Of a DNA stretch of 28,941 nucleotides, positions 21,341 to 28,941 are shown piece after piece. Location: positions 1-28,941 of the forward strand of contig DAIRVG010000069.1 of NCBI GenBank assembly GCA_036802945.1, written 5' to 3'. The DNA comes from Gp6-AA40 sp036802945 (GTDB taxonomy: Bacteria > Acidobacteriota > Vicinamibacteria > Vicinamibacterales > UBA2999). How positions within the stretch are numbered: position 1 is the first letter of the stretch; every line of letters begins with the position of its first letter. The position numbers and the translations under genes were made by a program. The notes under the pieces are model-generated. The model had not been told where the DNA came from, ran no database searches, and worked only from the letters and a program-made list of their open reading frames with translations.

Positions 21341-24300
21341 ATGAAGCGCCTGCTCAGGGAGTTCGCCATCAGTACCATAGGCCTTCTTCTAACCGGTACC
21401 ATCGCCTCGGCGCAGCTGTCGACCGCACAACTGAGCGGTAGAGTGACCGATGAGAGTGGTGCCGTGCTGCCCGGCGTCACCGTCACTGCAACCCAGACTG
21501 ACACGGGCTTCACTCGAAGCGATGTAACCGACGGTAACGGGGCGTACGTACTGTCGAACCTGGCGACGGGCCCATATCGACTCGAGGTGTCGCTCGCAGG
21601 TTTCCGTACCTACGTCCAGACGGGCATAGTCCTGCAAGTGGCCGCGTCGCCGGTCGTCAATGTGGTCCTGACGGTTGGTAGTCTCGAGGAGTCTGTAACC
21701 GTCGAAGGCGCCGCGCCGCTGGTGGACGTGAAGAGTGCCGGCATCAGCGCTGTCGTACGGAATGAGGAAATCCTCTCGTTGCCGCTCAACGGCCGCAACG
21801 CGGTCGAACTGGTGATGATGGCCGGAGCGGCCGTCCAGACCATTACGTCAACGCAGCGCGGCCTTCCCGGAAGCCTGGGTGTCTCCGTGGCCGGAGGGCA
21901 ATCCTTCGGCGTGGCGTATGTGCTCGACGGCGCCATGCACAACAACCCGCAGGACAACCTGAACATGCCGTTTCCGTTCCCCGACGCGCTCCAGGAGTTC
22001 AGCGTGGCCACCGGCGGCCTGAGCGCCCAGAACGGCATCCACTCCGGCGCCGCGGTGAACGCAGTCACGAAGTCGGGCACCAACAGTTTCCATGGCAACG
22101 CGTTCGAGTTCGTTCGCGATCGCCGATTCAACGCCACCAACCCATTCGCGGCGATCGGTCCGAACGGCAAACGGGTCGACGACGGGTTGCGGCGGAACCA
22201 GTTCGGCGGCACGTTCGGCGGTCCGCTCGTGCGCAACAAACTCTTTTTCTTCGGAGGCTATCAGGCGACGAGGGTTCGGCAGCAGCCCGCCGCGAATATC
22301 GCGTGGGTGCCTTCCGCGCAGATGCTCGCCGGCGACTTTACGGCATTCGCATCGCCGGCCTGCAACGGCGGCCGGCAGATCGCGCTGCGCGGCGGCTTCG
22401 AGAACAACCGCATCGATCCTGCGAGGTTCAGTCCTGCGGCGGTCAACCTGGTGAAGTACCTGCCGAAGACGACAGATCCGTGCGGACAGGTCACCTACAC
22501 GTTGCGGAACGACAGCGACGAGAGACAGTACGTCAGCCGCGTCGACTATCAGCGGACCGCCGACGACACGATCTTCGGCCGATACATGGCCACCAAATTC
22601 GACAAGCCGATTCCGATGCGGGAAGGGGACACCGCGCTGGCGCTGTATGACGCCTCGAACAACTCGAACGTGTTGGGCTTCGATGCGCTGGCGCATTCGC
22701 TGGCGGTCGGCGACACGCACGTATTCGGCTCCAACACCGTGAATTCGCTGCGTTTCACCTACAACAGGAGCGGCGTCTACCGTCTCGCACCGGAGACCTT
22801 CGAGCCCCACGACATCGGATCGGATGTGTACAGCTATCAACCGCATGTAGGGGTGTTCATCGTGTCGGGCAACGGGTTCCAGATTAACAATCCAGGTCCG
22901 AGTCGCTTCACGATGCAAGCTTCGCAGATCAGTGACGACATCACGCTCGTGCGCGGCGATCATCAGATCGGCGTCGGCGGCAGCCTGGCGTACTGGCAGT
23001 TCCACTTCCTGTCTCACGCGCGCTCCGGCGGCAACTGGAACTTCACCGGTCAATTGACGGGACTCGGACTCGCCGACTTGATGATGGGCCGGGTCGGCCG
23101 GCTCGAACATGGCGGGCCCGCGATCCTGCCGATGGACCAGTGGTACACCGGACTCTATGCGCAGGACGCCTGGCGAATGAGCGGCCGCGTCACCCTCAAT
23201 GCGGGACTGCGCTGGGAGCCGTACCTCGGTCAGAGCGTGCTGAACGGCTCGGTGTACAACTTCAGCCGCGACAACTTCAAGAACAACGTGAAGACGCAGC
23301 AGTACGTCAACGCGCCAGCGGGTCTCATCTATCCCGGCGATTCGGGCTTCCCGCCGGGTCGGAGCGGCCTGCACAAACAGTGGTTCAACCTCTCGCCGCG
23401 CGTCGGGCTCGCCTGGGACCTGACCGGCAACGGCCGCACCGCGATTCGCGGCTCGTACGGTCTCACCTACGACCTCCCGAACGGGGAATACGAGTTGATC
23501 AACGCGAACTCGCCGCCGTTCGGCAACCGGACGCTCGTCGAAGATCCTCCCGGAGGATTCGATCGCCCCTACACACAGTTCGGTGGTGATCCACATCCGA
23601 TTCTCACGAATCGCAATACACCGTTCATCCAGTACGGTGCGTTCGGTGCCGTCGATCCCGACATCAATTCACCTCGCATCCAGCAGTGGAACGTCACCGT
23701 CGAGAAACAACTTGGACGCGCCTGGCAGGTGGAAGCGAGCTATCTGGGCAGCTATACCGATCGTCTATGGAACCAGGTCGCTATCAATCCGGGCGTGTTC
23801 CTCGGGACCGGTCCATGCACGCTCGCCGGGGTCGTCTATCCATCGTGCAGCACGAACGGGAATCTCAATCAACGGCGGGTGTTCTCACTGAACAACGAGA
23901 ACCCGGCGGCGGGACTTCTCATTGGCAATCTCGACATTCACACCAACCTCGGAGAACAGTCCTACCGAGGACTGAAGCTGTCGTTTCAGCGCCGCGCCGG
24001 AACGGGCCTGAGCCTCAGCGGCAACTACACACTGTCGCGCTGCTACGGCGATCCGGCGTTCCAAACCGGCGGGTTCCCGCAGATTGCCAACGGCTATACC
24101 GATCCGCAGCATCCGGAATTCGACCGCGGCGCGTGCGATCAGGATCGAACCCACATCGCCGCGTTCAACGCCGGCGCGCAGGTGCCGCGGTTCGACAATC
24201 GTGCGGCGCGCGTGGCGCTGTCGGATTGGCGCGTGTCCGGCATCTTCAGCGCCCGCTCGGGCCAGCCGGTCAACGTCATTGCCGGCCAGGATCGCGCGTT

Positions 24301-24682
24301 CACCGGCATTCAGAATCAGCGCGTCGATCAGGTGCTCGCGAATCCGTACGGTGACAAGTCGCTGAACAACTGGCTGAACCCCGCCGCCTTCGCGCTGCCG
24401 GCGCCCGGCACGCTGGGCAACTTCCGCCGCAACAGCGTGAGAGCGCCCGCGTTCCGGACGCTCGACGTGGCGATCTCACGGCTGGTCCCCTTTGGTGCGG
24501 GCCGGAACCTGGAACTTCGCGTGGAGACGTTCAACCTGTTGAACACGTTCAACTGGGGCCCGCCGACGCTGATGAACGCCGACAGGACCCACACGAACTT
24601 CAGCTCCGGCGCCTTCGGCCGGATCACCTCGATGGGCGGAACGCCGCGCATCATGCAATTCGGCGTGAAATACGGTTTCTGA
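21341..24682 (+). CDS. Oar-like TonB-dependent receptor (second; tandem duplicate A)
   Basis: A 1113-residue receptor from ATG 21341 (GAGGAGGATGTG before it). The signal peptide is KRLLREFAISTIGLLLTGTIASAQ. Residues about 28-110 are the carboxypeptidase-regulatory domain (LSGRVTDESGAVLPGVTVTA ... TGPYRLEVSLAGFRTYVQTG), followed by the plug (EESVTVEGAAPLVD, SLPLNGRN, VLDGAMHN, NAVTKSGTNSFHGNAFEFVRD) and a barrel ending FGVKYGF. The SLPLNGRN and SGTNxFHGxxFEFxRD blocks are typical of the large Acidobacteriota Oar/TonB receptor family. It should sit in the outer membrane and import an unknown substrate. The next gene is a close paralogue of almost the same length in the same orientation. No SusD-like or TonB gene is in the window. 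Confidence 0.9.
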   Translation: MKRLLREFAISTIGLLLTGTIASAQLSTAQLSGRVTDESGAVLPGVTVTATQTDTGFTRSDVTDGNGAYVLSNLATGPYRLEVSLAGFRTYVQTGIVLQVAASPVVNVVLTVGSLEESVTVEGAAPLVDVKSAGISAVVRNEEILSLPLNGRNAVELVMMAGAAVQTITSTQRGLPGSLGVSVAGGQSFGVAYVLDGAMHNNPQDNLNMPFPFPDALQEFSVATGGLSAQNGIHSGAAVNAVTKSGTNSFHGNAFEFVRDRRFNATNPFAAIGPNGKRVDDGLRRNQFGGTFGGPLVRNKLFFFGGYQATRVRQQPAANIAWVPSAQMLAGDFTAFASPACNGGRQIALRGGFENNRIDPARFSPAAVNLVKYLPKTTDPCGQVTYTLRNDSDERQYVSRVDYQRTADDTIFGRYMATKFDKPIPMREGDTALALYDASNNSNVLGFDALAHSLAVGDTHVFGSNTVNSLRFTYNRSGVYRLAPETFEPHDIGSDVYSYQPHVGVFIVSGNGFQINNPGPSRFTMQASQISDDITLVRGDHQIGVGGSLAYWQFHFLSHARSGGNWNFTGQLTGLGLADLMMGRVGRLEHGGPAILPMDQWYTGLYAQDAWRMSGRVTLNAGLRWEPYLGQSVLNGSVYNFSRDNFKNNVKTQQYVNAPAGLIYPGDSGFPPGRSGLHKQWFNLSPRVGLAWDLTGNGRTAIRGSYGLTYDLPNGEYELINANSPPFGNRTLVEDPPGGFDRPYTQFGGDPHPILTNRNTPFIQYGAFGAVDPDINSPRIQQWNVTVEKQLGRAWQVEASYLGSYTDRLWNQVAINPGVFLGTGPCTLAGVVYPSCSTNGNLNQRRVFSLNNENPAAGLLIGNLDIHTNLGEQSYRGLKLSFQRRAGTGLSLSGNYTLSRCYGDPAFQTGGFPQIANGYTDPQHPEFDRGACDQDRTHIAAFNAGAQVPRFDNRAARVALSDWRVSGIFSARSGQPVNVIAGQDRAFTGIQNQRVDQVLANPYGDKSLNNWLNPAAFALPAPGTLGNFRRNSVRAPAFRTLDVAISRLVPFGAGRNLELRVETFNLLNTFNWGPPTLMNADRTHTNFSSGAFGRITSMGGTPRIMQFGVKYGF

Positions 24683-24857
24683 AGCATTTCTCGCGATCAC
24701 AAGCCACGGAGACACGAAGACACGGAGGTACTAGAGACTTTTTCTCCGTGACTCGTTGCCTCCGTGACACGTGGGTGTGGAAGGCGCTCGCTGGCAGTGT
24801 CCGATGACTGGCCGACGTGCGTGGCTGCGGAAGTGCGGAACTTAGAGGAGGGACCTT
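24683..24857. other. spacer between the tandem receptor genes
   Basis: 175 bp with the octamer inverted repeat (24705-24766) and the duplicated leader of the third receptor (24819-24857). No gene is seen. The hairpin could limit read-through from the second receptor gene. No clear promoter is visible. Confidence 0.5.
24705..24766. repeat. CACGGAGA octamer array with inverted arm
   Basis: Three contiguous octamers CACGGAGA, CACGAAGA, CACGGAGG (24705-24728), then TCTCCGTG (24743-24750) and CCTCCGTG (24759-24766). The first and last octamers are the exact reverse complements of the two right-hand units. It lies 23 bp after the stop of the second receptor and may form a hairpin with a T-rich loop (ACTTTTTC). 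Confidence 0.8.
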
Positions 24858-27800
24858 ATGAGGCGCCTGCTCCGGGATTTGTCGATGAGCGTGATCGGTC
24901 TCCTGATAGCCAGCGCCGTCGCCTCGGCGCAGCTGTCGACCGCGCGGCTGAGCGGCCGAGTGACCGATGAGAGCAAAGCGGTGCTGCCAGGCGTCACCGT
25001 CACCATGACGCGGACTGACACCGGGCTCACCCGATCCGACGTGACCGATGGCAACGGGTCGTACGTACTGCCAAATCTGCCGACCGGCCCGTATCGGTTG
25101 GAAGTGTCGCTGAGCGGGTTCCGCACGTACGTCCAGACAGGCATCGTGCTCCAGGTCGCCGGCACTCCGGAGATCAATGTCGTCCTGACCGTCGGTGCGC
25201 TCGAGGAGACGATCACGGTTGAGGGAGGCTCGCCCCTCGTGGACGTGCAGAGCTCCGGCGTGAGCGAGGTGGTCCGGACGCAGGAAATCCTGGCGTTGCC
25301 GCTCAATGGGCGCAACGCGGCCGATCTCGTCGCCATTGCCGGAGCAGCCGTCCGGACGGGTGAAGCAAACAGCAGGAGCATGCAAGGCGGGGTGGCCTAC
25401 TCGGTGGCCGGCGGGCAGTCCTTCGGCGTGGCGTTCCTTCTCGACGGAGCCATGCACAACGATCCGCAGAACAACCTGAACCTGCCGCTCCCGTTCCCGG
25501 ACGCGCTGCAGGAATTCCGCGTGGCCACGAGCGGCCTGACCGCTGAAAACGGCATGCACGCGGGCGCATCGGTCAACGCCGTGACAAAGTCGGGCACCAA
25601 CCGCTTCTCGGGGAATGTGTTCGAGTTTCTCCGGGACCACCGGTTCAACGCGATCAACAAGTTTGCGCTGAAAAGGCCGGACGGCAAGCAGCAGGATGAC
25701 GGGCTGGTGCGCAACCAGTTCGGCGGGACACTGGGCGGCCCCCTTATTCAAAACAAGCTCTTTTTCTTCGGGGCCTACCAGGGCACGCTGGTCCGTCAAA
25801 CACCGGCCGCGAACATCGCATTTGTTCCGTCAGCCGCGATGCTGGCCGGCGACTTCACCTCCTTCGCGTCGCCCGCGTGCAACGGTGGCCGGGCGCTCAC
25901 GTTGAGGGGAGGTTTCGAGAACAACCGGATCGACCCCGCGCGGTTCAGTCCGGCCGCGTTGAACCTTGCCAAGAGGCTTCCCGGCACGACGCATCCCTGC
26001 GGCGAGATAGCGTACACCACGACGGAAGACAGCACCGAGGGACAGGCCCTGGGACGGATCGACTATCAATTGACCTCCAATCATTCCCTGTTCGGACGGT
26101 ACATGGCCACGTCAGTCAAGAACCCGACGCCCCTGACCCGGTCGGACAGCGTACTGAGCCTCTACAACACCTCGCGGGCGGCAGGCATCCCAGGCTTGGA
26201 CAAGCTGGCCCAGTCGCTTGCCATCGGCGATACCTACGTCTCCGGATCCAACATGGTCAACTCGCTTCGGTTTGCGTTCAACCGAACAGCGATCGACCGG
26301 CTCGATACACCGCTTTTCGATCCGTATGCGCTGGGCTCCAACGTTTACAGTTACGACCCTGGGGCAATGGTCATGGCTGTCACCGGCGGGTTCAACATTG
26401 CGAATCCGGGCGGTGGTCTGTTCATAACCAATTCCTCGCAGTTGAGCGACGACGTCACGCTGGTGCGGGGGAACCACGAACTGTCCGTCGGCGCGAACGT
26501 GGCCTATTGGACGCATTACTTTTTTTCACACGCGCGTTCCGGCGGCGACTGGTTGTTCACTGGCCAGCTGACGGGCTCGGGTCTGTCAGATTTTCTCCTG
26601 GGCAGGGTCGGGCGATTGGAGCATGGCGGCGCCGCCATCATGCCGATGAATCAGTGGTACCTGGGAACGTATGTCCAGGACACCTGGAGGGCGACAAGCC
26701 GGGTGACCATCAATGCGGGTCTTCGCTGGGAGCCCTACTTTGGCGCGAACGTCTTGAATGGCGCCGTTTATAACTTCAGCCTCGACAACTTCCGAAAGGG
26801 CACGAAGACCACCGTGTTCAAGAACGCGCCCGCCGGGCTCATCTATCCGGGCGACGCCGGTTTCCCGCCCGGAACGACGGGCCTGAACAAGCAGTGGTGG
26901 AATCTGTCGCCGCGCGTGGGTGTCGCCTGGGACGTGAACGGAAACGGCCGCATGGCGATTCGCTCTGCCTACGGGATCGCGTATGACTTCCCGACGGCGG
27001 AATACCAGTTGATCAACGCGAATTCTCCGCCGTTTGGCAACCGCTCCCTGGTGGAAGATCCTCCAGGTGGTTTCGACAATCCCTACGCGCACCTTGGCGG
27101 AGATCCACACCCGATTCTTACCAGCCCCGATACGCAGTTCGTTCCGTTCGGAGCGTATGGCGCCACTGCGCCTGACATCAACTCGCCACGCATCCAGCAG
27201 TGGAACGTGACGTTCGAACGGCAAATTGGGGCGGTCTGGCAGGTGCAGGCGAGCTATCTGGGCAGCTACACGGATCGGTTGTGGAATCAGGTGGCGATCA
27301 ATCCCGGCGTCTTCCGGGGGCTCGGCCCCTGCACGCTCAACGGGGTGTCCTACGCCACCTGCAGCACCAACGCGAATCTGAACCAGAGGCGCGTGTTCTC
27401 GTTGTCGGGGGAGAATCCAGCCGCGGCGGCGCTCATCGGAAACATGGACATGCACACCGATATCGGCACGCAGAGCTATCGCGGCCTGAAGCTGTCGTTT
27501 CAGCGTCGCGCCGCCAGCGGCGTGAGCCTCAATGCGAACTACACCGTGTCCCGCTGCTTCGGCGATGCCACGACCCCAGGTGGTGGCTTCCCTCAAATTG
27601 CGAACGGCTACACGAACCCCGACGACCCGGCATTCGATCGCGGCCATTGCCTACAGGATCGGACGCACATCGGTAGCTTCACGGCGGGCGCGCAGACGCC
27701 GCGATTCGAGAGTGCCGCACTGCGCGCCTTGGCCTCGGGCTGGAGGGTGTCGGGAATTCTCACGGCCCTCTCTGGCAGCTGGCTCAATATCATCACGGGC

Positions 27801-28172
27801 CGGGATAACGCGCTCACCGGCATCCAGATGCAACGGGTCGATCAGGTGTCCGATGACGTTTATGGTCAGAAAACCGTGACGAGCTACCTGAACCCGGCTG
27901 CGTTCGCGCAGCCGGCGCCAGGAACGCTGGGCAATTACGTCCGTAACAGCATCAAAGGCCCGGGGTTCTGGACGGTCGACATGGCCCTGTCGAGGAATGT
28001 CTCCGTTGGCGGCACTCGCAGTATGGAGTTCCGCGTGGAGACGTTCAACCTGTTCAACACGTTCAACCTGGGCAATCCGGTGGCGAACTTCAATTCAGGC
28101 AGTTTCGGCCGGATCACCTCGATGACCGGCGCGCCACGAATCATGCAGTTTGGGATCAAGTACGGCTTTTGA
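24858..28172 (+). CDS. Oar-like TonB-dependent receptor (third; tandem duplicate B)
   Basis: A 1104-residue paralogue of the preceding gene, from ATG 24858 (AGAGGAGGGACC before it). The architecture is the same: signal peptide RRLLRDLSMSVIGLLIASAVASAQ, regulatory domain (LSGRVTDESKAVLPGVTVTM), plug (ALPLNGRN, LLDGAMHN, NAVTKSGTNRFSGNVFEFLRD), and a barrel ending FGIKYGF. The two proteins align along nearly their whole length with only small gaps, for example just after IAGAAV in the plug. Differences gather in presumed loops of the barrel (about residues 410-440 and 485-520) and in the last 60 residues, where copy B lacks about 10. This suggests duplication followed by change in substrate loops. 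It is followed by a CCCAACT inverted heptamer array. Confidence 0.9.
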   Translation: MRRLLRDLSMSVIGLLIASAVASAQLSTARLSGRVTDESKAVLPGVTVTMTRTDTGLTRSDVTDGNGSYVLPNLPTGPYRLEVSLSGFRTYVQTGIVLQVAGTPEINVVLTVGALEETITVEGGSPLVDVQSSGVSEVVRTQEILALPLNGRNAADLVAIAGAAVRTGEANSRSMQGGVAYSVAGGQSFGVAFLLDGAMHNDPQNNLNLPLPFPDALQEFRVATSGLTAENGMHAGASVNAVTKSGTNRFSGNVFEFLRDHRFNAINKFALKRPDGKQQDDGLVRNQFGGTLGGPLIQNKLFFFGAYQGTLVRQTPAANIAFVPSAAMLAGDFTSFASPACNGGRALTLRGGFENNRIDPARFSPAALNLAKRLPGTTHPCGEIAYTTTEDSTEGQALGRIDYQLTSNHSLFGRYMATSVKNPTPLTRSDSVLSLYNTSRAAGIPGLDKLAQSLAIGDTYVSGSNMVNSLRFAFNRTAIDRLDTPLFDPYALGSNVYSYDPGAMVMAVTGGFNIANPGGGLFITNSSQLSDDVTLVRGNHELSVGANVAYWTHYFFSHARSGGDWLFTGQLTGSGLSDFLLGRVGRLEHGGAAIMPMNQWYLGTYVQDTWRATSRVTINAGLRWEPYFGANVLNGAVYNFSLDNFRKGTKTTVFKNAPAGLIYPGDAGFPPGTTGLNKQWWNLSPRVGVAWDVNGNGRMAIRSAYGIAYDFPTAEYQLINANSPPFGNRSLVEDPPGGFDNPYAHLGGDPHPILTSPDTQFVPFGAYGATAPDINSPRIQQWNVTFERQIGAVWQVQASYLGSYTDRLWNQVAINPGVFRGLGPCTLNGVSYATCSTNANLNQRRVFSLSGENPAAAALIGNMDMHTDIGTQSYRGLKLSFQRRAASGVSLNANYTVSRCFGDATTPGGGFPQIANGYTNPDDPAFDRGHCLQDRTHIGSFTAGAQTPRFESAALRALASGWRVSGILTALSGSWLNIITGRDNALTGIQMQRVDQVSDDVYGQKTVTSYLNPAAFAQPAPGTLGNYVRNSIKGPGFWTVDMALSRNVSVGGTRSMEFRVETFNLFNTFNLGNPVANFNSGSFGRITSMTGAPRIMQFGIKYGF

Positions 28173-28329
28173 GAAGGGACTTAGGAACAAGAGGGACCGG
28201 GGGCCTGGGAATTCCCAACTCCCAAGATGCCAACTCCCAAGACGGCTCGAAAGAAGCTCCTTGGGAGTTGGAAGTTGGGCGTTGGGAGTTTTCACGCGGC
28301 GTCTAAATTGACGCCCGCATCGCAGTTCT
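28173..28329. other. intergenic region between convergent genes with heptamer inverted repeat
   Basis: 157 bp; its middle is filled by the array at 28214-28288. No gene is seen. It separates the convergent third receptor and the hydrolase gene, so a two-way transcription stop here is likely. Confidence 0.5.
28214..28288. repeat. CCCAACT / TTGGGAG heptamer array, inverted
   Basis: Left arm: CCCAACT, CCCAAGA, (T)GCCAACT, CCCAAGA (28214-28242). Right arm: TTGGGAG, TTGGAAG, TTGGGCG, TTGGGAG (28261-28288), then TTTTC. A perfect 12-bp stem joins 28230-28241 and 28260-28271 across an 18-nt loop. The arms continue to pair partly beyond that. It could act as a terminator for the plus-strand receptor gene. 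Confidence 0.85.
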
Positions 28330-28941
28330 TCACTTCGAACCCGTGGCGTAAAAGTTGAGAAGGCGAACCTCGATCGGCTGCCCCTTCAGCGCTTCCACGA
28401 ATTCTTCCGGCTTCTGTCCCATGTAGTGATACGGGATGGCCACCTTCGGTTTGAACTCCTTCACGCACGTCGCCGCTTCCGCCGGCGTCATCGTGTACGG
28501 CAGGTTCATGGGCATAAGGGCCACGTCGACGTCTTTCACCCAGGTCGACATCGCCGGCACGCATTCTGTGTCGCCTGCGACATAGACCGACCCGGCCTGC
28601 TTCAGTCGCGCGGCGGCCAGCTTGTCGCTGAAGATCAGGAGATAACCCTGTCCGCGGCCCCTCGGGTGATAAAACTGCCCGGGAGCCGGACCGCGCTGAA
28701 CGTTGTACGCAGGCACGGAAATGACGGTGATGCCAGACAACGCCTCCTGGTTTGTCCGCATCGTGGCGTTCATCATCACAGTGGTGTTCGGGATCTTCTT
28801 TGCTTCCGCGACGGCGGGCGGGACCACGACCGGCGCGCCCGGCTTGCGAAGCTTCTCCACGGCGGCCGCGTCAAAATGGTCCGGGTGAATGTCGGTCACG
28901 AGGATGAGATCGGCCGGCTTGGCCTTGGACAGATCCGCCAT
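28330..28941 (-). CDS. UlaG-like metal-dependent hydrolase, MBL fold (N-terminus outside window)
   Basis: 203 residues are visible and the frame is open to the window edge. The Met at the edge is probably internal, because the family has about 60 residues (first beta strands of the metallo-beta-lactamase fold) before the metal motif. Seen motifs: TDIHPDHFD (His19, Asp21, His22 here), corresponding to HxHxDH with the first His replaced by Asp, as is common in this subfamily; VPAYN followed by FYHPRGRGQGYLL; VAGDTE (Asp124); and IPYHYM (His172). These fit the UlaG-type lactonase/phosphonate-type branch of MBL hydrolases with one or two metal ions. The substrate is unknown; in many genomes such proteins carry a signal peptide, which cannot be checked here. 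It is convergent with the third receptor gene. Confidence 0.8.
   Translation of the reverse strand: MADLSKAKPADLILVTDIHPDHFDAAAVEKLRKPGAPVVVPPAVAEAKKIPNTTVMMNATMRTNQEALSGITVISVPAYNVQRGPAPGQFYHPRGRGQGYLLIFSDKLAAARLKQAGSVYVAGDTECVPAMSTWVKDVDVALMPMNLPYTMTPAEAATCVKEFKPKVAIPYHYMGQKPEEFVEALKGQPIEVRLLNFYATGSK

Noticed and set aside
21848..23596. 582-codon open frame on the minus strand
   Set aside because: It is opposite the second receptor; composition is Arg/Val/Glu-biased with no domain, while the plus frame has clear receptor motifs throughout.
24651..27647. Two long minus-strand frames opposite the third receptor
   Set aside because: They mirror the shadow seen opposite the second receptor, as expected for duplicated sense genes. 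No signal, motif or ribosome site supports them.

Overview
The window is GC-rich bacterial DNA that most resembles soil Acidobacteriota (Vicinamibacteria-type). The reasons are: three large Oar-like TonB-dependent receptors with N-terminal carboxypeptidase-regulatory domains; a PQQ dehydrogenase with its own haem c domain; DUF6152 and CHRD secreted proteins; an M2 peptidase lipoprotein; and many short palindromes and 7-bp repeat arrays between and inside genes. The lineage is an inference from gene content. No rRNA or tRNA is present to confirm it.

Layout. 1-540 is the C-terminal end of a cystathionine beta-synthase-like enzyme with paired CBS domains. 580-1044 (minus) is a PhnB-like VOC protein. 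1206-6433 (plus) holds a tightly packed run: an M2 peptidyl-dipeptidase lipoprotein, a NicC-like FAD monooxygenase, an alpha/beta hydrolase and a NiaP-like MFS transporter. The last three look like part of a pathway for an N-heteroaromatic or aromatic acid. 6557-8846 holds small secreted or unusual proteins: a signal-peptide protein, a CHRD lipoprotein, and a degenerate sigma-54-activator-like AAA+ fragment without its ATPase motifs.

8887-16735 (minus) is a PQQ alcohol dehydrogenase region. Transcription runs leftward through DUF58 (MxaS-like), a MxaA/BatD-like membrane protein, a VWA protein (MxaC-like), a small membrane-anchored protein (MxaK-like) and a second VWA protein (MxaL-like). A probable new promoter follows, then a CHRD protein and the cytochrome c-PQQ dehydrogenase. 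The order matches mxaS-A-C-K-L of methylotrophs, where these proteins serve methanol dehydrogenase maturation and metal insertion. No MoxR ATPase gene is in the window.

16896-28172 (plus) is a nutrient-uptake block: an Oar-like receptor, two small secreted proteins (one of an unnamed family, one DUF6152), then two receptors that are clear tandem duplicates, including their leader sequence. 28330-28941 (minus) is the C-terminal part of a UlaG-like metallo-hydrolase that runs off the right edge.

The most unusual feature is the repeat content: 14 perfectly phased heptamers inside the MFS gene, and three other arrays of 7- or 8-bp units with different sequences in intergenic positions. There are also several GGACC/GGTCC and GGCTTCAGCC palindromes, two of which now encode protein sequence.
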